From Lepus europaeus (lineage: Eukaryota > Chordata > Mammalia > Lagomorpha > Leporidae): a DNA stretch of 64,000 nt. How positions within the stretch are numbered: position 1 is the first letter of the stretch; every line of letters starts with the position of its first letter. The stretch is from the NCBI RefSeq assembly GCF_033115175.1, contig NC_084838.1, positions 90,795,968 to 90,859,967 of the forward strand. Reading direction: 5' to 3'. The notes beneath the pieces were generated by a model that was not told where the DNA came from, ran no database searches, and worked only from the letters and a program-made list of their open reading frames with translations. A program made the translations under genes and the position numbers. Shown here piece after piece: positions 20,201-34,500 of this stretch.

Positions 20201-22521
20201 CATATCCAAATCTCTCTCTCTTTTTTTTTTTTTTTTTTTGACAGGCAGAGTGGATAGTGAGAGAGAGAGAGAGAAAGGTCTTCCTTTGCCATTGCTTCAT
20301 CCTCCAATGGCCACCGAGGCCAGGGCACTGCAGCCGGCGTGCTGCGGCCGGCGCATCGCGCTAATCGGAAGCCAGAAGCCAGAAGCCAGGTGCTTCTTCT
20401 GGTCTACCATGCGGGTGCAGGGCCCAAGCACTTGGGCCATCCTCCACTGCACTCCTGGGCCACAGCAGAGAGCTGGCCTGGAAGAGGGGTATCCGGGACA
20501 GAATCCGGCACCCTGACCGGGACTAGAACCCAGTGTGCCGGCGCCGCAAGGCGGAGGATTAGCCTATTGAGCCATGGCGCCGGCCCCGTATCCAAATCTC
20601 AAGAAAAAAAGAAATATACTCCACATTGCATAAAGCCTGTAGAACTCTTTCAGGAGCTCAGCAACAATAAGCTGTAGGAAAAGCTTAGACACTTCTTAAA
20701 TATTTTTGAAGCTTGTCTAAGTTCTAAATTATGACATATATCTGCACAGAAAATTGCTTACTCAGGGCTGGGCTTCCCATGATCTGTTTCTTCTGTAACT
20801 TCTTCTTCTTCTTCTTCTGAACTGCTGTCTTGGAAACGAGGGTCTCCCTTGCCGACAATCTTTCCAGGTTTCACTGTTTCAACTCTATAGGTCTCTATAG
20901 TGTAAGAGTAAGCAATGATAGTCTTGTAACTAAACAACTAAGTATCACTGAACACATGTATTTGATTATTTTCACCATAAACACATAACTCAATTCCCAA
21001 TATGTAAATTGTTAAAGTAGGGAGTTTCATCTTTTTGGATTTTCAAATAGTGAGAAACTACTATTATAATTTTGACATTGCTAGAGTGATGTGATAAGGA
21101 ATACAGTAATATTATAAAAAGGTATAAAATATATGGTTTATGGATGAATAATAAATCTTTAAAAATAATATAAAACCAAATTTTCTTCCTACTTATTTAC
21201 AAACACAAAAACAAACATATTTACATTTTCAATCCCAAAGCATCATTCAAAAACTGCTGCTGCTGTGGTATAGCAGGTAAAGCTGCCATCTGCAGCACCA
21301 GCATCCAATATAGGTGCCGGTTGGAGTCCTGGCTGCTCTACTTCTGATCCAGCTTTCTGCAATGGCCTGGGAAAGCAGAAGAAGATGGCCCAAGTCCTTG
21401 GGCCCCTGAACGCCTGTGGGAGACCTGAAGACACTTCTTGCTCCTGGCTCTGGATTGGCCCAGCTCCGGCTGCTGTTGCAGCCATTTGGGGAGTGAATCA
21501 GCGGATGGAAGATCCACCACTACCACCTCTCCCTCTTTGTAACTCTATCTTTCAAATAAATTAATTAATAACATTTTACATTTCCAAAATTTCCCAGACA
21601 CTTAAAACAGCACTCAGGTTGCTGGTGTCCAGGAATAATTTCAAAACTATTTTCTCATACCTGGCCCTCAATGTTAGATTTATAGTTAATATCTACATCA
21701 TGCCAAACTACACAATAGTTCAGGACTGACCTTGAAACTCAAAGGGAGAACACAGGCAAGACCAGGGAAGTAGGCAGAGCACGTGGTACACTGTATTTCA
21801 TTTACAACAGTAAAACTACTGGATGGTGTAGCTCATTTTAGAATGCTAGTGCTGGCGGTTGATACACATCTGTCTATGTATGCTATCTTAACTGCTGATT
21901 TTTAAAGTAGAATCAGTGTAGTTAGTTGTGGCTGGATATAGAAAAATTGCATGTATATCTTAAATATACGGTGAGGAACAGCCTCCGAAGGAATAAATGC
22001 TTTTACCTATGGCCATGTTGGCCTTCAGATGTAAACCTGATGAACTGGAATACAAAACTGTAGGTAAGGCCGGCGCCGTGGCTTAACAGGCTAATCCTCT
22101 GCCTTGTGGCGCCGGCACACCGGGTTCTAGTCCCGGCTGGGGCACCGGATTCTGTCCCGGTTGCCCCTCTTCCAGGCCAGCTCTCTGCTATGGCTCCTGG
22201 CTCCTGGCTTCGGATCAGTGCAGTGTGACAGCCGCATTGGCCATTGGAGGGTGAACCAACGGCAAAAAGGAAGACCTTTCTGTCTCTCTCTCACTATCCA
22301 CTCTGCCTGTCAAAAACAAAACAAAACAAAACAAACCTGTAGGTAATGTATTTGTACTTTTCTCTAGATTCCGGTGAATCTCCAAGAATAAACTTTGAAA
22401 TAACTGACATATAAATAGCATGGTATGTTTGTAAGAAGCCAAGAATGGCACTAGTTTTAAGTCATTGCATTTAAAACTGCAGTGAAGACATGAAGCTATT
22501 ACAGTATATGACTTACTACTA

Positions 22522-22553
<32 letters not shown>

Positions 22554-25500
22554 GACAGGCAGAGTGGATAGTGAGAGAGAGACAGAGAGAATGGTGGTCT
22601 TCCTTTTTGCCGTTGGTTCACCCTCCAATGGTCGCTGTGGCTGGCGCATCTCGCTGATCCGAAGCCAGGAGCCAGGTGCTTCTCCTGGTCTCCCATGGGG
22701 TGCAGGGCCCAAGGACCTGGGTCATCCTCTACTGCACTCCCGGGCCACAGCAGAGAGCTGGACTGGAAGAGGAGCAACCGGGACAGAATCCGGTGCCCCA
22801 ACTGGGACTAGAACCCGGTGTGCCAGCACCGCAAGGCGGAGGATTAGCCTGTTAAGCCACAGCGCCGGCCACTATTACCTCTTTATGATGGTTTTTACTT
22901 AACAGAAAGGATACTGTACAGCAGTCTCTGGCTTCCCTTCATATGGCAGCCAGCTAGAAGTATGTTCACTTAAATGCAAAAATAGTTTCTACCATAGCAT
23001 CAGGCCCACCATGTTATTATGGTCATGGTACTACTGAATTTCCTACTGTTAAATTTGTTTTAAAGTTAATTATTTTATTTTGCAAGGCAGAGAAAGAGAG
23101 AGAGAGAAAAAGAGATCTCCCATTCATTGTTTCACTCCCCAAAAGCCTGCAACAGCCAGCAGCCAGCAGCCAGGGCTGGGCCAGGCTGGACCATGGCGAT
23201 GTCAGGAGCCGGGAACTCAACCCAGGTCTCCCACTTGAGCCATCACCTGCTGCCTCCTAGGGGGCACATTAGCAGAAAGCTAGAATCCAGAGTATAGCTG
23301 GGACTTGAACACAGGCACTCCAATATAGGATGCAGGTGTCCTATCCCAAGCGGCACCTTAACTGTTGTATAAATGATGGCCCTGTGAATCTCATATTGGT
23401 TACATTTAATGCAGACTCAGTCAAGTAAGTTCCAATTGCCTGAAATAAAAAAATTGGGAAAAAAGAAAAGTACCTTCCTTTACATCTGTGGTGTCTATAT
23501 CAAAAAAGGAGAATGTGAACCCTGCAGGCTGCTTGGCCCCATCAGTGAGAGCTGCAGGGTCGTGGATCTCCTGAGCTTTCTCTCCACCACAGTCCTCATT
23601 CCTGGGTGTGTCTTCTTCCTTTTCACTGGTGCCTTTTGTAGTTTGGAATATTTCTTTCAAATCCATTGCAATGTTATAATACATTTCTTTAGATACTTCA
23701 GGTAGCTTTTCAGCTTCTTCCCTTTTCTTCTTTCTTTTAGCTTTACTGCAATGACAGACATGTATACCAGAAACAGGTTTTGAATAATTTCCAGAATGCA
23801 GGAAAGGAAAACATCTGGGATAATTTTAATTCATTTCAACTAAGAAATCCACTCATCACACTCTACTAATAAAAGCAGAATCTTGACTAATAAGCATTTT
23901 CTTACACAAAACATCTTAACTAGTTGGTATATTGAACATCAGTCGATTCCATCTCTGTGTGTCAGTTGTGAAATCAACAACAGGAGTCACTGTGCACTTA
24001 CTCCCCATGTAGGATCTCTGTCCTTAATGTGTTATACTATGTGAATTAACGGCAAAGCTAGTATTCAAACAGTATGTTATACTTTGTGTGTCTGTGTGGG
24101 TGCAAACTGTTGAAATCTTTACTTAGTATATACTAAGTTTATCTTCTGTATATAAAGATAATTAAAAATGAATCTTAATGAAGAATGGGATGGGAGAGTG
24201 AGTAGGAGATAGGATGGTTTGGGGTGGGAGGGTGGTTATGGGGGGAAAACACTATAATCCAAAAGTTGTACTTTCAAAATTTATATTTATTAAATACATT
24301 AAAAAAATTCCATCTCTGTGCTTCTGAACTACATTCAGAAATTATTTCTAAACTAATAGCTACATTAGCAGGGAGGAAAAACCAGGACTGTAATGAGTGC
24401 CTATTTGGGATGCCAGCACTGCAGAGGCTTAACCTTTTGTACCACAGGACTGGCCCCCTAGATTCCTGAGTTACCAGGGACAAGTGGCTCTTTTGTACCT
24501 GTTTTCTTCATTGAATGATAGTTACAGTGGATCTCCTATGCTTATTCTACCATTGTATGTGGAGGGGAAGGACAGATAACATGTTTGTTTATTTTCAAAC
24601 ATTTATTTATTTGAAAGGCAGTTAGAGAGAGAGAGGGAGAGACAGAGATCTTTCATTTGCTGGTTCACTCCCCAAACGGACCCATGAGATGGGGCTGGAT
24701 CAGTCTTAAGACAGGAGCCAGGAGCTTCTTCTGGGTCTCCCATGAGGGTACAGAGGCTGAAGTACTTGGATCATCTTCTGCTCCCTTTCCAGGGGCATTA
24801 GCAGGGAGCTGGTCAGAACAGCTGAGACTTGAACCAGGGCCTATATGGGATGCTGGTGCTGCAGGCAGCAGTTTAACCTACTGTACCACAGTACCAGCCC
24901 CTCTTTATTCATTTTTAAAATTTATTTGAAAGGCAGAAAAACAGACAGAGATTGTCCATCTACTGGTTCACTCTCCAAATGCCCCTATCAACCAAGGCTG
25001 GGCCAGATCAAAGCTGAGATCCCAGAACTCAATCCAGATCTCCCATGTAGGTGGCAAGGAACCAAGGAACCAACGACTGCTGATTCCTAGGGTGTATATT
25101 AGCAGGAAGCTGGAATTGGGAGTATAGCAGGGTCGTGAACTTAAGCACTCTAATATGGGATGAGGGTATCCTAAGAAAAGGATTCTTAACTGCTGGACCA
25201 AATGCCCACCCCTACTTATCTTTTTAGTTCACAGGCCTTCTGATCAAAAAGAAGTGCATCCAATATACTCTAAAGACCTACTACAGGTAAATTTCATCTG
25301 GGCCTATATCTGATTTGGATGACAACATCCTTAACTTTGAGCTGATGCAGACTTCTGAGAAATCTAAGGAGGTGAGCATATTTGGTGTGTGGTAGAAAGT
25401 GAACAGTCTGTGGCCGGAGGGCAGACTGTGGTTGATTTTGCATGTCCACAAATACTTCGATATTTCGCCCTTTAAGAAGTGGTGGAAACCACCCCTACCA

Positions 25501-28500
25501 AAGTATGGGATGGACTTAATGGTCTGTTTCAGGAAAATCAAATAAGGCAGATGTAGCAGTGTGTAACTTCTAAGACTAGATCATAAAATATATATTTCCT
25601 TTTTTTTTCATGGCACCTATTTGAGGAAAGCCAGCTGCCACATTGTTAGAGCGCTTAATCAACCTGATGGAGAACCTACGAGGTGAAAGACTGGGAGCCC
25701 CTGCCAATAGCAAGGTGAGTGAACCATCTTGGAAGCAGATGCTAGCAGCGGAATCAGATCTGTGAAGAGTGAAATCCCAGGAAACATTCTGACTATAATC
25801 TTTTAGGAGACCTTGGCCAGAACTACCTACTGAAGCTCCTCTCAAATTTTTGATCCACAGAAACTTGGCATTAGTAAATGTTTTGCTTTTAAGATGCTAA
25901 GTTTTGGTTAATTTGTTACGCATCAAAAAAATAATACACCTTATTTGTGAACAAGAAAAAGTTTAACACATCTTATAAAATATTCCCCTCAGGCCCAGGG
26001 TGGGTAAAGCAGCTGCCTGCAGCAGCAGCATCCCACATGGGCCGCGGCTGGAGTCCTGACTCCTCTACTTCCAATCCAGCTCCCTGTTAATGGCCTGAAA
26101 AAGCAGCAGCAGATGACCCAAGTGCTTGGCCCCTGCACCCACATGGGAGAACTAGAAGAGGTTCCTGGGTCCTATCTTTGGTCTGGCCCAGCCCTGGCCA
26201 TTGCAGCCATTTAGGGAGTGAACCAGTGGATTGCAGATCTGTCTCTGTCTCTCCCTCCCTCTTTCTCTTTAACTCTGCCTGTCCAATAAATAAAACAAGC
26301 CTTAAAAAAAAAAATCCCCTCTTATTGTGTTCAATGTGGATTATCTGAAATAACATAAAAATTGTACATTTGGAGGAACTATTATTTCTACATTGGTCTG
26401 CTGTGACTCTTTTTAAAGCCAAATTAAAGCTTATAATTTGAAGACAATTTTAGATTCACAGAAAGTTGCAAGGACAGAATTTCCAAATATCTTTCACCAC
26501 TTTTCTGTAATGAAAGCATCTCACATAATTATGATACAATTGTCAGAACTAAAAGATTAACACTGGTTTATTACTATCAACTAAACTCAGAGATTTTATT
26601 CTGATTTTCAGTTTCTCCACAACATCATTTTTTTTGATTCAGGGTCCAATTCAAGGTAAAACATTCCTTTTATTGATTTAAACTGCAACTAACAGTAGGA
26701 AAAATGAAGGATTTAATCCAAGTTGTTATTGGCTGCTTCATATATTTGCTGTATTTATCAAGCTGACTGCAGATCTACAGGAAGATCAAACATTTTTAAA
26801 AGAAGATTTATTTATTTTATTTGAAAGGCAGAGTCACAGAGACAGAGGGCAAGCCAGAGAAAGATTTCTCACCCACTGTTTCACTCCCTAAAATGGCAGC
26901 AATGACTGATGGTGAGCCAGGCAAAAGCCAGGAGCCTAGACCTCCATCTAGGTTTCCCATGTGGATGCTCACATGGGATGTTAGTGCCCCAGGCAGTGGT
27001 TTAACTTGCTGCACTGCAATGCCGGCCCAGGAAAATGAAACTTTTACCTCACTGGCATAGTGGAGTGGGTTGAATGTTTGCCTCCCAAAAGAGGTACCCA
27101 CATTCTAAATCCTGAAACCTGTGATTTTGCCTTATTTAGGTAAAAGGTCTTACTAAGGAAGTTAAGGACTCTGAGATCAAGATATCATCCAGATTATCCA
27201 AGTGGGTCCAAAAAGAAACCTTAAATCTCCTTGTAAGAGACAAAGAGGACCCACATGGAGAGACCTGCAGAAGCTTCTGGCTCCTGGCTCCTGGCTTCAG
27301 ATCAGCTCAGCTCCGACCATTGCAGCCAATTGGAGAGTGAACCAGTGGATGCAAGACTTTCTCTCTCTCTCTGCCTTTCAAATAAAAAACCAAATAAATA
27401 AATCTTTAAAAGAAAACCATAAAAAAAAAAAAAGAAAGAAACAAAGAGAGACCAGGTTAAGCTGCTGTCTGCAGTACCCGCATCCCATATGGGTGCAGGG
27501 TCCAGTCCTGGTTGCTCCTGATTCAGCCCCATGCTAATGTGCCTGAGAAAGCATCGGAAGATGGGCCCAAGTACTTGGGCCCCCTATACCCCATGGGTGA
27601 GACCATGAAGCTCCTGGCTCCTGGTTTTAGCCTGGCCCAGCCCTGGCTGTTGTGGCCATTGTGGAATGAACCAGCAGAGGAGAGACTTCTCTTTTTGCTT
27701 CTGCATCTCCCTCTCTATAATTCCATCTTTCAAATAAATAAATAAATCTTAAAGAAAAAAAAAAGACACACACACAAAAATGAGGAGGAAGCAGAGACAA
27801 AGTGATATAGCTTCAAGTAGTCACCAGAAACATGGAGTGATGAACAAAATGGATTTGTTTCTCTGAACTTCCAGGGTTAATGCAAGCCCTTCTAATACCC
27901 TTGGGTGTTTAGCCACCAGCACTGGTTTTAAGGCACATAGTTTATGATAATTTGTCACAGTATCCATAAGAAACTAATACACGGTGAAGGCACCACACTA
28001 GAGTAGGAGCACATATCAACGTTCACGTACATGAGATCCTTTTACGAAAAGCAAGCCCTAATCCACCATGTAAATAATTCCTCTCTATCTCCACCCACCA
28101 ACCTCCTCTGTAAAGTAAATACAGTGGGACCAGTGGGTGGAATATTGGTAACTGTTTTCCTCTCATTGCTTGAAATGAGATTAAATCATGATCCTACTGC
28201 TAAAAGAATTAGCTCTATTTACCTTTCTTTTGGTTTTTCATCTTTTTTTCTTTCATAAGTCGCATGGTCATGTCTCGTTGGATCATAACGTATGATGTCC
28301 CTGTATAAAGAAAGGAGACACTGTTGGAAGAAGTAAATCTGACACTGAAACAAAAAAAAATTAATAGCAAAGTATAACTCAACATTAGGAGGATTCTAAT
28401 CTCAGGGCAAGATGAAGCTAAGTAATATCAAAGAAAAGAATTATTCTGAGAAATACTATTTTAAATTGCCTACTTTAGAGTTTCCTTGTTACCTTCTACA

Positions 28501-31500
28501 GTCTTAAAAACTGTGTTTAATATATTAAAATACATACAGATAAAATTATATAACCCCTGTGATTTGCATAAAATATTTCACTGGTAAAGCAGGAAATGGA
28601 TAAAGGCATAGAACACTGGTCACTTGTTGGTGACTCTAGAAGCTAGGTACATAGGGCTTTCATTACACTAATCTCTCTAAATTACATTTTCAAATTTTTA
28701 TAATAATCATTTATTTAGCTTAATAGTTTTATAGAGAACACTTAAATTGTTTTTCAAACATTATATTAATGAAAGCAATGCTGCTATAACATGTAAGTCT
28801 AAAAGAAATAATTTCAGTTTCTTGAATTGAAATCACTAGTAAATACATTTTAGGATCTGATACACAGGGGCCGGCACTATGGAGTAGCAGGTAAAGCTGC
28901 CTGCAATGCTGGCATCCCATATGGGTGCCAGTTCGAGACCCAGCCGCTCCACTTCTGACCTAGCTCTCTGCTATGGCCTGGGAAAGCAGTGGAAGGTGGC
29001 CCAAGTCCTTGGGCCCCTGAACCCACGTGGGAGACCTGGAAGAAACTCCTGGCTCCTGGCTTTGGATAGGCACAACTCTAGCTGTTGCGGCCAATTGGAG
29101 AGTGAACCAGCAGATGGAAGACCTCTTTCTTTGCCTCGGCCTCTCTGTAATGCTGCCTTTCAAATAAATAAATACATCTTAAAAAAAAAAAAAGACCTGA
29201 TACATATTGCCAACTTCTCTCTCAAGGAAGTTAAGAATATCCCAGTCTTAAATTGAGTACATGCAGGCATTTACGGCAAAGGAAAAAATAGTAGAATGGG
29301 ATAGAATGTAAAACATACTTAAATTTCTTAGCAGCTACTGTTCCCTTGCTTGAAGAACCGCTTAAGTTCATTTGCAAAACACTTTGTACAACATTCAGGG
29401 CTTTCTTTTTTTCTGCAGCAAATTCTTCTTCCTCAGCAGTTTTTTCTTCATTTATCTCTTTGACAGAAAAAGATAATTAGTAAAATCTTGGCAAACATAT
29501 CTTAAAAAAATCTCAATCTCAAAAGCTTATCCAAATATCCAACAGTTGCAAAGCCCAACAGGGTTGGAAGAAAAGCTTAACCTCATTTCATTAACCTCCC
29601 GATTCCCAGGATTTGTAGGCCACAGCAAACCCAGAAACTGCATGACTAGCAAACACAAAGTCCCACTTTTATTTGTAATTATGAAACTGAAATTTGGATT
29701 TAATGGTTTTCAGCATCACATCTAAAATCTATAAGGTCAGGACTGACACATGTTAATATAGCAGAATACTAATTATGTATCTAAAGTGATTACTGATTCT
29801 TTGATTTTTTTTGTTAACATTCTAAAAATGTAATCTAAATTACATGCATATCTAAAAATGATAAACAGCGAAAGATGGTAATTTTACTGAATGTCGATAT
29901 GACTTATTAGTAGAAAATGGCTTCAGCTTTTGAGTCTGTAACATTACAGGAAGAAAGTCATGTGCCAAGTACACAAAGGCATCATGGAACCTTATAGGCT
30001 GCTATGCTCAACTATCAGAAACAAATATCAGAGAATAAAATTGAACAATTAGTTTCCATTATGGAATTATAAAAGAAGACTAAGCATTTAAGACACTTTC
30101 AACTTAGTGCAGGATAAAATAAACCAACTAACAGATATGTGAGTAAAATGCTGATTTAAAGTTTTTTACAGAAACATGCCAGAAGTTTATGAGGGCTCAA
30201 AGGAGGCTGAGATTAAGTTTGACTGGATCAAGCAACACTGTGTATCTATGCCAGGTAGGGCAGGAGAGCATGCCAGGTGCAGGAAACAAAATGAATACAC
30301 AAGCTGAGGCAAAAAAGTACAGAGTTTATGTTATACTTAAACTTATGTTGAAACATAAGAAACTTTTATTCAACCACTTTTGACTTCCAAAAACAGTGAT
30401 TTCAATTTTTACCAAATAGCAATTATTATTATTATTATTATTTTTTTGACAGTGGATAGTGAGAAAGAGAGAGAGACAGAGAGAAAGGTCTTCCTTTTTG
30501 CCGTTGGTTCACCCTCCAATGGCCGCTGTGGCCAGCGCATCACGCTGATCCGAAGCCAGGAGCCAGGTGCTTCTTCTGGTCTCCCATGCGGGTGCAGGGC
30601 CCAAGCACTTGGGCCATCCTCCACTGCCTTCCCGGGCCATAGCAGAGAGCTGGCCTAGAAGAGGGGCAACCGGGATAGAATCCGGGGCCCAACCAGGACT
30701 AGAACCCGGTGTGCCAGCGCTGCAAGGTGGAGGATTAGCGTGTTGAGCCACGGCGCCGGCCCCAAATAGCAATTATTCACAGAACACAATGCTGAGAAGC
30801 ACTCCATGTGATACAGGCTAACTTTGCTGCTTAGTTGCAGAGCAAACAAAAAAAAAAAGTGTGCCTCAAAATTTGGGAAGGAGGCCGGCGCCGCGGCTCA
30901 CTAGGCTAATGCTCCGCATTGCGGCGCCGGCACACCAGGTTCTAGTCCCAGTCGGGGCGCCGGTTCTGTCCCGGCTGCCCCTCTTCCAGGCCAGCTCTCT
31001 GCTGTGGCCAGGGAGTGCAGTGGAGGATGACTCAAGGTGCTTGGGCCCTGCACCACATGGGAGACCAGGATAGGCACCTGGCTCCTGCCATCAGATCAGC
31101 GAGGTGCGCCAGCCGCAGCGCGCTACCGCGGCGGCCATTGGAGGGTGAACCAATGGCAAAAAGGAAGATCTTTCTCTCTGTCTGTCTCTCACTGTCCACT
31201 CTGCCTGTCAAAAAAAAAAATTTGGGAAGGAAAGAAATAAAGGTCAGAGGCTCCATGTATGACCACCTTAAAAACACAGAGGGGCCAGTGCTGTAGCATA
31301 GCAGGTAAAGCCGCCACCTGCAGTGCCAGTTTCCCATGTGGGCACCAGTTCGAATCCCAGTTGCTCCATTTCTGATACAGCTGCTGTGGCCTGGGAAAGC
31401 AGGCCCAAGTCCTTGGGTCCCTGCACCTGCACAGGATACCCAGAAGAAGCTCCTGGCTCCTGGCTTCAGAACAGCGAAGCTCTGGCAGTTGCAGCCATCT

Positions 31501-34500
31501 GGGGGTAAACCAGTGGATGGGAGACTTCTCTCTCTGCCTCTGCCTCTTTAATGCCTTTTAAATAAATAAATAAATCTTTAAATAAACACACACACATAAG
31601 GTTTTGAGGAGTTGGTTTTAGAGAGAGAAATTTAACTCTGGACTTGCTAAGTTTCAGCCAAACAAAGGATGCTCTGTGGGAAACATCCAGCAGGTTTAAG
31701 AAAGATTAGCTGGGAGCTCAGCAGAATAGCTAGTAACAAGGAAGATCCAAACTTAGGAAATGCTCAGATTCAAGTAAAAGCTAAAGCCACAGGTCTCTCA
31801 GAACATCAAGAAGAGCCTACATCTGTAGGCAAAGGGGAAAGTAGGAACCAAGGATTGAGAACAAGTTGTTCACAGATTCAAAGGACATAACCCAACAGTC
31901 ATAAGAAAACAAACAAAAGCAGCAGGAGTTAAAGTAACCTCTCTATGTAGATCCTAAAACCAGCTATTCCCAAGGTTCTGTCATTCCCGTGCTTTCAACG
32001 TGGAATTTCTTTTTTTTTTTTTTTTTTGACAGGCAGAGTGGATAGTGAGAGAGAGAGACAGAGAGAAAGGTCTTCCTTTGCCGTAGGTTCACCCCCCAAT
32101 GCCCACTGCGGCCGATGCGCTGCGGCCGACACACCACGCTGTTCCGATGGCAGGAGCCAGGTGCTTCTCCTGGTCTCCCATGGGGTGCAGGGCCCAAGCA
32201 CTTGGGCCATCCTCCACTGCACTCCTGGGCCACAGCAGAGAGCTGGCCTGGAAGAGGGGCAACTGGGACAGAATCCGGTGCCCCGACCGGGACTAGAACC
32301 CGGTGTGCCAGCGCCGCAAGGTGGAGGATTAGCCTAGTGAGCCGTGGCGCCGGCCTCAACGTGGAATTTTGAGTGAAGATCTGAAACATAAGGTGGTGTG
32401 GTCCTTGGAGAACTGACTACAAACCTCTGTGAACTTTGGTTTCCTGAAATGTACAATACTAACAACAATTACCTCAAAGAATTCAGAGGACCAAGTCAGA
32501 GATTGTATTCAATAAAAAACCAACCACTAGGGCCCAGCCTTGTAGTATAGTGCAGTAAGCTGCCACTTGTGATGCTGGCATCTGAGCACAGCCAAGCTGC
32601 AGCTGCTCTGCTTCCAATCCAGCTTCCTGCTGATGCATCTGGGAAGGCAGCAGAAGTAGTAGGGCTTCTACCACTCACATGGAGTTCGGGGCTTCTAGCT
32701 TTGGCCCTGGGCCAGCCCCAGCCATTGCGGCCATTTGGGGAGTGAACCAGTAGATAGAAGATCTCTCCTTCTCTGTTACTCTGCCTTTCAAATAAAAATA
32801 ACTTTCAAAAACAAAAACAAAAAACCAACCGCTACTGAATTAAATATAATTTGCTTTTCCATTTCAAATTTAGAACTGAAAGAGAAATGAAGTGGAAACT
32901 TGAAAACTAGCAGGGTTGGAGGAATGGCTTTTCGGGACTCATGAGACAAAAATGTTTACAGAAAGAGGAAGACAAAAGAAGAGAAACGGAAAGTATGTAA
33001 ATAAAAGTGAAAAAGGGAGTAATAAGAAGGGTGAATGGGATTTAACATTAACTCAGGAAGGAGGAAAAAACTAAGAGAATGAAAAATTCTGAGACTGAGA
33101 GACAATCAGGTTCAAGGTGGCCATGTAAGAGGTAAGGATTTTTAAAAAGTTATCACTGCTGGAAAAAATCCTACAGGAAGTCAAAAGTAAGAGAATTTGG
33201 ATGCTTCTTCTTCTTCTTCTTCTTTTTTTTTTTTGACAAGCAGAGTGGACAGTGAGAGAGAGACAGAGAGAAAGGTCTTCCTTTTTGCCATTGGTTCACC
33301 CTCCAATGGCCGCTGTGGCCAGCACGCTGCGGCCGGCACACCATGCTGATCCAAAGGCAGGAGCCAGGTGCTTCTCCTGGTCTTCCATGGGGTGCAGGGC
33401 CTCAAGCACTTGGGCCATCCTCCACTGCACTCCTGGGCCACAGCAGAGACCTGGCCTGGAAGAGGGGCAACCGGGACAGAATCCGGTGCCCCGACCAGGA
33501 CTAGAACCCAGTGTGCCAGCGCCACAAGGCGGAGGATTAGCCTATTGAGCCGCGGCGCCAGCCTGATGCTTCTGATAGCATTATTACTCTTAGATATCTG
33601 AAGAAAGATGAAGTCAGGTTTAATGATATTCAATGGTATTTTGCTTTTTCAAAAAAATCTGCACCCAGCATGCCCACTGAAGGAAGATGACACTCTATTA
33701 GAAAGCCAAGAGTAACTTCATGGTCTCAGCCAGAACCTGCTACTTTACTGACATGTGCTGCCTGGTAGGAACCTTGCCTGCCTCTCATGTCAGTGATGGG
33801 ATGAAAGAAAAATGGTATCTTTGGTAGATGTCACCTATCTCTATCCTTTCTAGCGCCTTCAAATAATTAAATCTCATTTAGTAATTTAAAATGTACAAAG
33901 AAACCTAAGAAATGCTAGGTTAACCAAACATTTGACTACAAAATCCTCAAACTAATGCCTTGGGATGCAGTTTCTTTACATGTTCAAGGAAGGAAGCATA
34001 CTCGCTGTTTCCTCACGTCCCAGCTATGACATCAGGATTGTATGAATAATGAAGCTCTTACCTTCCTGTTCCTCTTCACTGTCACTCTCTAGAAACCGAG
34101 AGTCCATGCGGAATCTGTCATCAGTGCCAAAATGAGACTGTAAATCCATGAGCTACAGACAAAAAGCAGAAATGACTGTTACATTCCCAAGAAACTGCTT
34201 CTAATGAAGACTCTCCACGTGCACCTCCCCATGCCATGAAATTCACTACATTCATACGTCCCAAGTTCATCCTCTTTCAACAGTCAGAGAGAACCACAGA
34301 GGACTTGACCCAAATTAAACATCACACCAGAATGTGGGTCAGTCTGCCTGTGTTTATTTAGATTAATGGACTATGTAAAAAAATAAGGACACGTTGTAAG
34401 AAGACAAAAGAGAAACAGGAAGTTGCAAGTTTTACTATTCTCAGTCTCCACTAACCTTCTGTCCAGCTCTGCCCTCAAACTGAGGTTTAATTTTGAACCT

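Larger units (their letters stand above)
27060..27985 (+). mobile_element. MLT1-type LTR split by SINEs
   Basis: Left part to about 27248 (GTGGGTTGAATGTTTGCCTC, ATCATCCAGATTATCCAAGT); right part 27776-27985 (CTAATACCCTTGGGTGTTTA, AAGAAACTAATACACGG). Two truncated SINEs separate them. Confidence 0.6.

Noticed and set aside
20800-20820. CTT microsatellite near 20803-20818
   Set aside because: It is the antisense of the GAA codon run in NOL8 coding exon 13, in frame and coding for glutamates.
22069-22160. A and B box-like promoter elements in the SINE heads as possible tRNA genes
   Set aside because: These are the tRNA-derived heads of CSINEs; they lack cloverleaf pairing and a mature 3' end.
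29456-29460. Second AG two bases from the NOL8 coding exon 10 acceptor (AAAGAG)
   Set aside because: Using it would shift the frame; the family sequence requires the first AG.
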